From H111-94 sp034436045 (GTDB lineage: Bacteria > Chloroflexota > Ktedonobacteria > Ktedonobacterales > Ktedonobacteraceae), in assembly GCA_034436045.1 (NCBI GenBank), contig DAOTVZ010000201.1, forward strand, positions 1-37,931: 37,931 nt of DNA, written 5' to 3'. Position numbers and translations under genes: made by a program. Positions 25,637 through 33,570 of this stretch are shown in pieces (the first letter of the stretch is position 1; every line of letters begins with the position of its first letter). Under the pieces are notes generated by a model that was not told the DNA's origin, did no database searches, and saw only the letters and a program-made list of their open reading frames with translations.

Positions 25637-25654
25637 AAGTGGCAGAAAGGCCAC
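25621..25654 (+). terminator. Overlapping alternative hairpins at the rsmG end
   Basis: GCCACTT (25621-25627) can pair with AAGTGGC (25637-25643), or GTGGC (25639-25643) can pair with GCCAC (25650-25654). The two are mutually exclusive. They lie across the rsmG stop, between convergent genes, and may end transcription weakly. Confidence 0.35.
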
Positions 25655-25689
25655 GAGTTTAGATTGTTGTGTAGCAAGCCTGAGCTGGC

Positions 25690-26103
25690 CTAAAGATAGA
25701 CGGTTTCCTCGCGTAGTGAGTTGTAGAGTGCGATGATGGCGCGTCCTTCTACTTTTCCGCGTTCGATAGCTTTCTGGCGTGCCTCTTCTAGTGTCTCGCA
25801 ACTGGTCGTAATATCCAGGTAATAAGCGCCAGTGGTGGGGTGAATCCAGGTGCCGAGGCAGCTATCCTCTTCGATGAGATAGGCACGATTTGCTTGAATA
25901 AAGGTTTTGAGTCCGGCGATCAGGTCGGCGTGTGCTGGTAGAATGAGAGTTTTGCCGGGATATTTAGGAAAGCCCCAGGCATCCATTGGGGGTAAAAAAC
26001 TGTAGTCGGTGAGTCGGGAGGCGCTGCCACCCTCTTTGAGGGTAGCGATTGCAACCTCTAGCAGGTACTTTTCAAAGCGATATTGCTCTAATATATCTGT
26101 CAT
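25690..26103 (-). CDS. Hypothetical protein, 137 aa
   Basis: Not recognised. It is soluble, with no signal peptide or membrane segment. It contains a Pro/aromatic stretch (YSFLPPMDAWGFPKYPGKTLIL) and a C-terminal segment IHPTTGAYYLDITTSCETLEEA followed by RQKAIERGKVEGRAIIALYN. That tail looks like a small alpha/beta unit in which a strand reports a value and a helix carries alternating charges. The ORF opens further upstream with a TTG, but that extension runs into the terminator hairpin at 26131-26148, so the ATG at 26103 was chosen. It lies downstream of purA on the same strand but is separated from it by that terminator. Confidence 0.55.
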   Translation of the reverse strand: MTDILEQYRFEKYLLEVAIATLKEGGSASRLTDYSFLPPMDAWGFPKYPGKTLILPAHADLIAGLKTFIQANRAYLIEEDSCLGTWIHPTTGAYYLDITTSCETLEEARQKAIERGKVEGRAIIALYNSLREETVYL

Positions 26104-26130
26104 ACTACAATACATTGCAAAAAGAACAAA

Positions 26131-26148
26131 GGCGGTCAAGTGACCGCC
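26131..26148 (-). terminator. Rho-independent terminator of purA
   Basis: GGCGGTCA and TGACCGCC form an 8-bp GC-rich stem with a 2-base centre. On the minus strand it is followed by TTTGTTCTTTTT. It lies about 130 nt past the purA stop. The 26149-26280 stretch between them holds no gene. Confidence 0.75.
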
Positions 26149-26280
26149 CTTCTAACGAACTACACTGTTTCAGGCTATTGCCTTCTTGACGAAAAGAGAC
26201 CGGCACTGCCGATGCTCAGGATGCCATCAGCGTTGCCGATGTGTTTCTCTATTCATAGACACGCCCCATAGCTTACTTTT

Positions 26281-27612
26281 TTACCAACGCACGGCGTTTC
26301 TTGGGAAGCGAGCGTCATATGCCGGTGTCTCCAGCACATCCTGTAGCTGAATGGTTCTGCCACGTTGCGGGCTGACGGAGATCATGGCGATAGGCGTTTG
26401 CAGAAGTTCTTCCAGACGTTTAAGGTAGGCTTTAGCGGCGGTTGGGAGTTCCTCGTATGAACTGATGCAACTGGTATCACACTGCCAGCCTTTAACCTCT
26501 TCGTAGACAGGCTCGCAGGCGGCGAGGTCGTTGAGAGTTGCCGGGAGGCTGTGGATGATTTTGCCTCGCAGGTTGTAGGCGATACAGATTTTGATGGTGG
26601 GGAAGGTGTCTAGCACATCCAGTTTGGTGATGACAGCGGCGTCCAGGCCGTTGATCTGGGCGACGAAGCGACCGGCTACGGCATCGAACCAGCCACAGCG
26701 CCGTTCGCGTCCCGTGTTGGTGCCATATTCGTGCCCGCGATCACGCATGATACGGCCTGTCTCGTCAAACAGTCCGGTTGGCATAGGTCCGCTACCAACA
26801 CGTGTGATATAGGCTTTGTAAACGCCGATTACGCGGTCGATTGAGCGTGGCGGCAGACCTGCACCGACGGCGGCATTGGCAGCCATAGTGGACGAAGAGG
26901 TCACGAATGGGTAAGTACCGAAGTCGATATCGAGCAGCGCTCCTTGTGCGCCTTCGAGTAGAATCGTTTTGTGGTCGAAAAGGGCGTCATGCAGCATTTT
27001 TTGGGTATCAGCGATATGCTCACGCAATTGCTGACCGTAGTTGAAATATTCGCCATGAATCTCTTCTAATGAGAGGGGGGGTTGACCATAAATCTGCGTA
27101 ATCATGCGATTTTTCTGCTGGAGGATGGTTGCCAGTTTAGAGCGGAAGGCGTCAACGTCTAGCAAGTCGGCCATACGAATGCCGGTGCGCGCGTGCTTGT
27201 CTACATAGGCAGGGCCGATGCCTCGCTGCGTACTATCAATTTTGTCGGCCCCACGAGCTTCTTCTTCGAGGCGGTCTAGCAGAAAATGATAGGGCATAAC
27301 GACGTGTGCGCGCTCACTGATGTATAAACGGGAGACATCGACACCTTGTCGGCGCAGTTCATTCATTTCCTCGATCAGCCCTTTGGGATCGACGACGACG
27401 CCATTGCCGATGATACAGGTTGTGTTGGGATAAAGAATACCGGATGGGACAAGACGGAAGGCAAATTCACCTTTTTCATGCACTACGCGGTGACCGGCAT
27501 TGCTACCGCCCTGATACCGCACGACGAAATCAGCATGCATTGCCAGTTCATCGACGATCTTGCCTTTGCCTTCATCGCCCCATTGTGCGCCTATAACAGC
27601 AACTGCTACCAT
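26281..27612 (-). CDS. purA: Adenylosuccinate synthetase
   Basis: Joins IMP and aspartate with GTP to give adenylosuccinate, the first step from IMP to AMP; cytoplasmic. The 443-residue product starts VAVIGAQWGDEGKGKIVD, the family GTP/IMP loop with catalytic Asp, and continues with GGSNAGH, the catalytic His region, STQRGIGPAY, LLEGAQGALLDIDFGTYPFVTSS and RCGWFDA. Length and motifs are normal. The ATG follows AAAGGA by about 9 nt, and it has its own promoter (27680-27707). Confidence 0.96.
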   Translation of the reverse strand: MVAVAVIGAQWGDEGKGKIVDELAMHADFVVRYQGGSNAGHRVVHEKGEFAFRLVPSGILYPNTTCIIGNGVVVDPKGLIEEMNELRRQGVDVSRLYISERAHVVMPYHFLLDRLEEEARGADKIDSTQRGIGPAYVDKHARTGIRMADLLDVDAFRSKLATILQQKNRMITQIYGQPPLSLEEIHGEYFNYGQQLREHIADTQKMLHDALFDHKTILLEGAQGALLDIDFGTYPFVTSSSTMAANAAVGAGLPPRSIDRVIGVYKAYITRVGSGPMPTGLFDETGRIMRDRGHEYGTNTGRERRCGWFDAVAGRFVAQINGLDAAVITKLDVLDTFPTIKICIAYNLRGKIIHSLPATLNDLAACEPVYEEVKGWQCDTSCISSYEELPTAAKAYLKRLEELLQTPIAMISVSPQRGRTIQLQDVLETPAYDARFPRNAVRW

Positions 27613-27679
27613 GATAATATTCCTTTCAACTTACTAGAGTTGGTAAAGTAGTATCGTAACGCTGGATAACCAGTGGTAC

Positions 27680-27707
27680 AGTATCTCATACGTTCTGTCG
27701 TTGTCAA
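27680..27707 (-). promoter_or_regulatory. Promoter of purA
   Basis: On the minus strand TTGACA (27702-27707), 16-bp spacer, GATACT (27680-27685) with an extended TG before the -10. Transcription should start about 60 nt before the purA ATG. Confidence 0.6.
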
Positions 27708-27734
27708 TATTGCGCAGTGAGTCAGAGTCATCAG

Positions 27735-29243
27735 CTAATGTTGCTGAATATAATTGAGCAAAAGCTGATCTGTGATTTGTTCAATGGGGGCGCGGTCGTC
27801 CGTAAAAACGATACCGCCGTTGGGGTGACCAACCGCGACGTTAGGCAAGACTTCATTGGCAACCTGCCCCATTACCGACGTGGGGGCGAACTGTTCCAGG
27901 TTGGACCGGAAGGTTGCAAGAGTAGTTGGTTGCATGGTTGCCATGACTTCTGTGTTGAAGGTGCCAGGCACATTGAACACATAGACACTGGGAAAGACCT
28001 GACTCATAGTATTGACAAATGCCTGCACTAAACGATAATCGGTGCTGGTATGGCCGGTATTGAGTGCGACCACGCCGTCGGCATTCATGTGTGAGCGTAT
28101 GAGGGAGAAGAATTCCTTGGTAGTAAGTTGAAATGGAATATAAGGCTGCTCGAAAGCGTCGATAGCAACGACGTCATATTTGTTGTGGGTCAGTTCCAGG
28201 TAGGTGCGCCCATCCTGAATATGAACGTCGAGATTAGGTTCATTCATGTCAAAATATTTACGTCCTATTGCCACAATGGCAGGATCGATTTCTACGCCGT
28301 CGATGTGTACCGGGCCATAGACCTGGGTAAACTGGTGGGCGATAGTGCCAGCGGCCAGCCCGATAATGGCGACGCTGTGGAGTTTATGAGGCGTGAAACC
28401 GGGATTGAAATAAGGGGCGGCAAGGAAATAGTCCCAATACCAGCCGGTCAGGACCTGGTTGGGGTCAGGGTAGTAGATGGAGTGGATGGCCTCGCCCTCA
28501 TTCAAGATCAGTTCGCGTGTGCCATTGGGCAATTGAGTGACCTGGATATAGTTGTAGAGGGATTCCTGGTGATAGATAAGATAGGGAATATTCTTTAGAG
28601 GCCCCAATGGTAGAACGAGCGTTATAAGGAAGAGTATGAAAGCCGGACGTAGCAGGCGGGGTCGCAAGCCCCAGAGGGAAGCGGCGAAGAGGAGCGCGCC
28701 CAGAATGAGCAAGGTACGTTGGACGCCGAAGGTAGGGATGAGCCAGAGTACCGGTAAGAAGGCTCCTATAATGCTGCCGCAGGTAGAGAGAGCATAGAGG
28801 GAGCCACTTTCGCGCCCGGTGCTGCGAATATCCCTGGTGACGAGGCGAATGGCGAAAGGAGAAACCATGCCGAGCAGAGTGACCGGGACGGAGAAGAGCA
28901 GCATTGTACCGAGCAATGAACTCAGAAAGATACTGACCGAGATTTCTGCCATACCGGTAATTGACCAGGCCAGGATGTCTGGGCTGATAAAGGTGAGCAG
29001 GGATGTAAAGAAAGCAGCGGTAGCAGTGAGCAGGCAGAGCATGGCTTCAGATGGATGGCGGTCGGCCAGGCGACCACCCAGAAAATAGCCGAGGGTGAGA
29101 TAGAGCAGGATAAGTCCGATCAGAACGCCCCAGATATAGAGAGAGGTACCGAAATAAGCTCCCAGGAGACGTGAGGCACACATTTCCAAAGCTAAACTAG
29201 TCATGCCGCTGATGAATACCAGCACATATAGAAAGTATTTCAC
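27735..29243 (-). CDS. Membrane spermidine-synthase-like protein
   Basis: A 502-residue fusion. The N-terminal 220 residues hold about seven to eight hydrophobic segments starting LYVLVFISGMTSLALEMCASRLL, typical of fused membrane SpeE-like proteins. The C-terminal region has the Rossmann fold of spermidine synthases: VAIIGLAAGTIAH, GVEIDPAIVAIGRKYF, DGRTYL and YDVVAIDAFEQPYIP. The glycine loop is GLAAG where true synthases usually have GGGDG, so aminopropyl transfer is doubtful. The GTG start follows GGGAGG by 5 nt. The upstream zinc-ribbon gene ends only 18 bp away, so the two probably share a transcript. Role unknown. Confidence 0.78.
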   Translation of the reverse strand: MKYFLYVLVFISGMTSLALEMCASRLLGAYFGTSLYIWGVLIGLILLYLTLGYFLGGRLADRHPSEAMLCLLTATAAFFTSLLTFISPDILAWSITGMAEISVSIFLSSLLGTMLLFSVPVTLLGMVSPFAIRLVTRDIRSTGRESGSLYALSTCGSIIGAFLPVLWLIPTFGVQRTLLILGALLFAASLWGLRPRLLRPAFILFLITLVLPLGPLKNIPYLIYHQESLYNYIQVTQLPNGTRELILNEGEAIHSIYYPDPNQVLTGWYWDYFLAAPYFNPGFTPHKLHSVAIIGLAAGTIAHQFTQVYGPVHIDGVEIDPAIVAIGRKYFDMNEPNLDVHIQDGRTYLELTHNKYDVVAIDAFEQPYIPFQLTTKEFFSLIRSHMNADGVVALNTGHTSTDYRLVQAFVNTMSQVFPSVYVFNVPGTFNTEVMATMQPTTLATFRSNLEQFAPTSVMGQVANEVLPNVAVGHPNGGIVFTDDRAPIEQITDQLLLNYIQQH

Positions 29244-29261
29244 TGAACCTCCCTCTGATGG

Positions 29262-30578
29262 CTATTGCAGGAACTGGTATTTGGCCAGCATTACATTGAA
29301 ATATTGTCCATTTACGGTATCGAACTGGCTATCGGGCGCTTGTAGCTCGATAATGTAAGCATTTCCCTGGTGGATGATCGCATATACCATTATACGTTCC
29401 GTTTGACCATTGAGTTGATAGGTTGCAGTTGTGGTAAACCATGTTTCTCCACTGATAGTAGCTGTTGAGCCGGATTGCGTGACGGTATAGCCGGGTTGAG
29501 AGGCGAAGGTTGTTTGCAGGTCGTTCGCGGCGATGGTGCTGGCGGTGGACTGTGATGGGCCAAGCGCCTTGAAAGATGCATAGATATCGGGGGCATTGGG
29601 GCTGGTAAACTGCATGCCGGGAGCATTAGAGGCAGGGCCAGATTGCCAGTTTTGTGGATATTCAACCTGGAATCCGTTGTTAGTACAGGTAGCAGGGCAC
29701 CAGGCAAAACCGGGGTCGGGTGCAGGCGTTGGAGTCGTAACAGGCGTCGGCGTTGTGGTATCTGTTGGTGATGGTGCGGGCGTTGGAGTCATGCCGACGG
29801 TAGGAGTTGGTGATGGTACCGTAGTGGGGGTAGTAGCCGGGGTATTAACTATCGTGGTGCCACCATTCGGGTTAGAGGGGCCTGAGGTAGTGCTGGCGTT
29901 ATGATTTTTGAGCAAGATGAAAGTACCCAGCGCTACGACGGCGATGAACACAAAGACAAGGCAAATGATAGCAACAATGAGTAGTGTGCTATTCGACTGC
30001 TTTAATGGAGGCACTATTCTGTTGCGAACAATATTATCGTAGGAGGCTCCAGAGTTATAGAGTTGTGATGGTGCCAGGTTGCTAGTTGGAAACGGAGCGG
30101 CTGTGCCATACATCTGCGATGGCCCCTGTTGTGCCGGTGAAGCAAAGCCGGGTGGGGTGTAGCTAGCGGATGCGGTAGGATAGCCGGGCACGCTGGCAGG
30201 CGGAATGGACATGGCTTCGGTCGCATCCTGGTAAAATTGGCTGGGTTGTCTCTGATTTGTAGGTACACTTGATGGTATACCAGGAGCAGGAAAAGGTGAC
30301 TGTGGACCCCCATAGGGTATATTCATTGAGCCTGTAGGGCCAACCGGTGGCGTCCCACGCTGGTAGATGCTAGATGATGGAGCTACAGACATGCCTGGCA
30401 CGCCCGGCATACTGGTATTAGGGGTGCCGGTTGCTGAATGCGTAGTGCGATAGCCAGGGCGTGGCGACTGAGTATTGATCATCTCTGTTGGTGCAGCGGG
30501 CGGGCGTGTAGGTGAGCCACATTGTCCGCAAAAAGCTTCCTCTGGATTGACCTCGTTACCACACCTGGGACATTTCAT
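29262..30578 (-). CDS. Zinc-ribbon membrane protein with Thr/Pro-rich stalk
   Basis: A 438-residue protein, hypothetical as to function. The N-terminal zinc ribbon MKCPRCGNEV...CGQCGSPT (two CxxC pairs) is cytoplasmic. A Pro/Ser/Gly-rich region (about 25-185) follows, then one transmembrane helix (about 195-222, TLLIVAIICLVFVFIAVVAL). Outside the membrane is a Thr/Pro/Ala repeat stalk (about 240-285) and a compact C-terminal domain (about 290-438) with CPATCTNNGFQVEYPQNWQ, like PsbP/LpqN-type surface domains. The ATG at 30578 follows GAGGATAG. The promoter is at 30629-30657. It lies upstream of the membrane SpeE-like gene. Confidence 0.7.
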   Translation of the reverse strand: MKCPRCGNEVNPEEAFCGQCGSPTRPPAAPTEMINTQSPRPGYRTTHSATGTPNTSMPGVPGMSVAPSSSIYQRGTPPVGPTGSMNIPYGGPQSPFPAPGIPSSVPTNQRQPSQFYQDATEAMSIPPASVPGYPTASASYTPPGFASPAQQGPSQMYGTAAPFPTSNLAPSQLYNSGASYDNIVRNRIVPPLKQSNSTLLIVAIICLVFVFIAVVALGTFILLKNHNASTTSGPSNPNGGTTIVNTPATTPTTVPSPTPTVGMTPTPAPSPTDTTTPTPVTTPTPAPDPGFAWCPATCTNNGFQVEYPQNWQSGPASNAPGMQFTSPNAPDIYASFKALGPSQSTASTIAANDLQTTFASQPGYTVTQSGSTATISGETWFTTTATYQLNGQTERIMVYAIIHQGNAYIIELQAPDSQFDTVNGQYFNVMLAKYQFLQ

Positions 30579-30628
30579 AATTCTATCCTCGCCGTAAATG
30601 ATGCTGTATGGTCGGTAGATGCCAGTCC

Positions 30629-30657
30629 ATTATAACGTATTTCTTCTGCTATGGCTA
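30629..30657 (-). promoter_or_regulatory. Promoter of the zinc-ribbon gene
   Basis: On the minus strand TAGCCA (30652-30657), 17-bp spacer, TATAAT (30629-30634). The expected leader is about 45 nt. It implies that this gene and the SpeE-like gene can be expressed separately from the JAMM and HAD genes upstream. Confidence 0.55.
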
Positions 30658-30687
30658 CTCTTTAACCCGACTCTCTTATGCTGAGTT

Positions 30688-31230
30688 CTACGAATTTTGC
30701 GTCTGCTGGGCTGATGACTCTTCTGATGGATGTTTGCTGTCATCGCCCGGTTTCTGGGTGGCATGCAGGACGACCTTGATTTGTCGCAGACCTTCCTGTC
30801 GGTAATGGTGGTAGGCAATAAGTTCTGTATCTGCGAGAGTATCAGCACTTTCTCGGAAAGGGCTGCGCAAAATGAGCCAGACCCAGGGAATATCCTGTTC
30901 GCTGTTGATACGTCGCATATTCTCACGATCTGTGCTGCTAGCTTTTGCAAAGCCGGTGGGATGGCTATGATAGACGCCGATAATGCGTTCTGGATAGAGC
31001 AATTCGGCGGCAAGCAGGTCTTCGGGAGCGAACTCAAAATATACGGGAGATTCGTAGATGTTGCGCAAAGGAAGAATCTGTTCCACGTGCCAGTTGCCCT
31101 GGGCATCGATCTGACCAAGCAACAGACCACAGGCTTCAATGTGCTGACGCTGGTAGGCATCTTCTCGAAGTGCGTCTTGTGCTGCTCTGCTAAGAGTGAC
31201 TTGTGCCGCGTAATCTGTTGTGAACTTCAT
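30688..31230 (-). CDS. JAMM/MPN+ metalloprotease
   Basis: A 180-residue zinc isopeptidase-like protein. The full JAMM motif is present: Glu32 in IEACGLLLG, then HSHP with His88 and His90, Ser98 and Asp101 (H-x-H-x7-S-x2-D). Bacterial relatives release sulfur-carrier or ubiquitin-like proteins, for example Mec+ acting on CysO. No ubiquitin-like or sulfur-carrier gene is visible in this window. The last 20 residues are a hydrophilic Ser/Gln tail. It lies 55 bp after the HAD gene and 109 bp before the zinc-ribbon gene, all on the same strand. Confidence 0.85.
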   Translation of the reverse strand: MKFTTDYAAQVTLSRAAQDALREDAYQRQHIEACGLLLGQIDAQGNWHVEQILPLRNIYESPVYFEFAPEDLLAAELLYPERIIGVYHSHPTGFAKASSTDRENMRRINSEQDIPWVWLILRSPFRESADTLADTELIAYHHYRQEGLRQIKVVLHATQKPGDDSKHPSEESSAQQTQNS

Positions 31231-31285
31231 TCAGGAAACAATCTCTCCTTTTTTCTCGTCTCTGCTTTTGCTTTACTGGAACTTG

Positions 31286-31957
31286 TTATGATTGTGTAAA
31301 CTGTTCTTTTGTATATCCCTGCAAAGCGGCGATATGATCGACGGTGATGGAGGGGGTAAAGCCTGTTGGTAAAGGAGCTGTGGCATATTTCCCCTGCCGT
31401 ACAAAGACGGTTGTGATCTGGGATTCTAACCTCTCCTGCATGTCTGCCAGGATTTGTGGTTTGTCATCAATTGCTATATAGTGATCGGCGGGATAGAGAT
31501 GTATAATCTCGTCGATATGTTCCTGTTTGTGGATATAGAGCAGAACCCGTCCCTCAACGGCATCGGCCAGATTGCTGTTAAAAATTTTTTCGGCTTGAAA
31601 TATCATATCGCCATCAGAGACAATGACGGTTGTGCCCAGGGTGCTGAGATACTGCAAGGTTTCCAGTGTTTGAGGATAAAGGTACTGGAAGAAAGGGAAG
31701 TTTTCAAAGACAGAGAGAATATGCTGGTAGGTAGGCTCGTCCAACTCGTTCGGCGATGTCTGTTCGCGCCAGCGTTGTAAGGTGAGGGGAATATCGACGA
31801 CATCGCGTTCGCGGCGAACCTGTTCGTATAAATTCCAGAAGCGTTGTGTCAAGATGGGACCGACATCAGTGCGTAAAACCTCGTCTATGCTTTGTTTTGC
31901 AGCATCATTGTTAAGTAATGTGTTATCAACATCAATCCAGAAGGTAAGAGTTGGCAT
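31286..31957 (-). CDS. HAD-superfamily hydrolase
   Basis: A 223-residue phosphatase-type HAD protein. Motif I is FWIDVDNTLL (DVDNT, nucleophile and general acid Asp), motif II is VIVSDGD, and motif IV is AIDDKPQIL. A helical cap lies at about residues 15-95. Motif III is probably the Lys in HKQEHID. The substrate cannot be inferred. The ATG at 31957 follows GAGGATAG by about 10 nt. It may be the first gene of a run with the JAMM protease gene. Confidence 0.8.
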   Translation of the reverse strand: MPTLTFWIDVDNTLLNNDAAKQSIDEVLRTDVGPILTQRFWNLYEQVRRERDVVDIPLTLQRWREQTSPNELDEPTYQHILSVFENFPFFQYLYPQTLETLQYLSTLGTTVIVSDGDMIFQAEKIFNSNLADAVEGRVLLYIHKQEHIDEIIHLYPADHYIAIDDKPQILADMQERLESQITTVFVRQGKYATAPLPTGFTPSITVDHIAALQGYTKEQFTQS

Positions 31958-32107
31958 GATTGAATCTATCCTCGTTCTATATTTAATGCCTGGCTGTCTG
32001 GAATAGCTGGTAGGTCTGGCATAACCAGTGGGCCATCCCCTTTTATCTTACCACTTTACTGCACCGGCATGTAATAAGGTGTGGCTCTGTTCTGGGAAAG
32101 GCTCACG

Positions 32108-33277
32108 TTATGCGGGTGGGCAAAGCGGCAATCGAATATAAAAAGTGGAACCCTGGCCAGGGGAACTTTCAGCCCAGATTTGTCCCTGATGACGAGAAAT
32201 TAATTCTTGAGCCAGGTGAAGCCCGATGCCCAGGCCGGGGATAGAACGGTCGAGGTTGCGGGCGCGATGGAAACGCTCGAAAATATGCGGTAGTTCGTGA
32301 GGATCGATACCGATTCCATGATCTTTAACCCAGATCAGGCAGTACTCAGTTGTCTCTGTTGTGGAAGCTACTCGACGCACGCCTACTTCTATTTCGCCGC
32401 CTGCCGGACTGTATTTAATGGCATTGCTCAGGAGGTTGTTGAAGACCTGGATGATGCGATCATGATCAACATGAACGGGTAATGTATCGGTAGGGGTAAA
32501 TCCGTCCAGGACGTAGCGAATGGTATGACGATGTGTCGTTAATGCTTGTGCTTCAATGACCTGGGATAGTATGGAGAGCAGGTTATGGGTGGAGCGGTTG
32601 ATGGAAAACAAATCAATTTGGAGGAGGGAGATATCCAGCATGTCCTCAATTAAGCGCGTGAGGTGCTGGCAGTGTTTAATGATGCTGTTGAGTGCGTGGA
32701 GGGTGCGTTGCGTATCAAGTTGACCGTCCTGCTGTAAGCGCAGGTGTAAAAGTTCGGCGAAGCCCTGGATGGCGGCGAGAGGTGTGCGCAACTCGTGGTT
32801 GGCAGCAGAGAGGAACTCTTGTTTACGTTGTTCTGATAGTGCCTGCTGCTGTTGAAGCACACATAGATTGCAATAAGGTGGTGGGAGGACTTCATATATT
32901 GTCATAAGGACATGGCTGTTCATGTGCTGTTTAGCAAAAACAGGTTCCAGGACGCAGTATCGGCTTGTTATGTACTCTTCACCGTTTGTGGGCATGTGTA
33001 GCTCAAGAGTAGTGCTATTACCGGTGTCAGTGACCTGGGCGAGAGCAGCGAGCAGGAGTTGAGCGAAATCTGACACAAGGTAGTCTAAGAACGGGCGGTC
33101 GAGTAGATAGCTATCTTGCCGGGACGGTTCGATGTACTGGCGCAATAAAGAGAAAAAGGAACTATTGGTGGTGACGAACTGGTACGTTTGTGTGTCGCAA
33201 AGGCCAATGCCAATGGACTGGACTGCCGAGAAAGAATTCGTGTGATTGCGGCAATCGATCTGTATCTGAGTGTTCAT
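32108..33277 (-). CDS. Orphan sensor histidine kinase, soluble, PAS-like input
   Basis: A 389-residue kinase without membrane segments. Residues 1-150 look like a PAS-type input domain (QSIGIGLCDTQTYQFVTTNSSF). A Cys-containing hinge (YCNLCVLQQQQ) leads to HisKA with FLSAANHELRTPLAAIQGFAEL and the phosphoacceptor His. The ATPase domain has NNLLSNAIKYSPAGGEI, VKDHGIGIDPHEL and GLGIGLHLAQEL. The ORF opens at 33361, but the ATG at 33277 fits better with the promoter at 33325-33354. No response regulator is adjacent, so its partner is encoded elsewhere. Confidence 0.85.
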   Translation of the reverse strand: MNTQIQIDCRNHTNSFSAVQSIGIGLCDTQTYQFVTTNSSFFSLLRQYIEPSRQDSYLLDRPFLDYLVSDFAQLLLAALAQVTDTGNSTTLELHMPTNGEEYITSRYCVLEPVFAKQHMNSHVLMTIYEVLPPPYCNLCVLQQQQALSEQRKQEFLSAANHELRTPLAAIQGFAELLHLRLQQDGQLDTQRTLHALNSIIKHCQHLTRLIEDMLDISLLQIDLFSINRSTHNLLSILSQVIEAQALTTHRHTIRYVLDGFTPTDTLPVHVDHDRIIQVFNNLLSNAIKYSPAGGEIEVGVRRVASTTETTEYCLIWVKDHGIGIDPHELPHIFERFHRARNLDRSIPGLGIGLHLAQELISRHQGQIWAESSPGQGSTFYIRLPLCPPA

Positions 33278-33324
33278 GAGAAACCCCCCACCTGAAACCA
33301 CATTTAAAAAATTTGTATGGAATA

Positions 33325-33354
33325 AATATAAGAGCTTACAAGGCTTTCTGTCAA
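33325..33354 (-). promoter_or_regulatory. Promoter of the orphan histidine kinase
   Basis: On the minus strand TTGACA (33349-33354), 18-bp spacer, TATATT (33325-33330). The start of transcription should be near 33318, about 40 nt before the chosen ATG. Confidence 0.6.
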
Positions 33355-33372
33355 GCTTCAATTATAGGCAAG

Positions 33373-33402
33373 GACTATAGGACTATTGGATATTTTATAG
33401 TC
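33373..33402. promoter_or_regulatory. Inverted repeat GACTATA/TATAGTC upstream of two divergent genes
   Basis: Perfect 7-bp arms (33373-33379 and 33396-33402) with a 16-bp centre, close upstream of the kinase -35. Possible operator. The rest of the 293-nt divergent gap (33278-33570) holds only a weak hairpin with a T-run at 33452-33471 and no clear promoter for the ATP-grasp gene. Confidence 0.3.
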
Positions 33403-33570
33403 TAGCTGGAAGGATTATCCTGGCTTGAGATCATGTAGTTGTTTTCATGAGAAGCTCGCTCTAGCTTTTTTCGGTATAAGTGATTAAAATGGGAGACAAA
33501 GATACCCTCTGCTGACCTGAGTTGACAGTATCGGGAGGCCAGTCGGTCGGAAGCTGGAGGGGGTGATAGA

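Noticed and set aside
26104..26139. TTG-initiated N-terminal extension of the 137-residue hypothetical protein
   Set aside because: It would start inside the purA terminator hairpin; the downstream ATG is more plausible.
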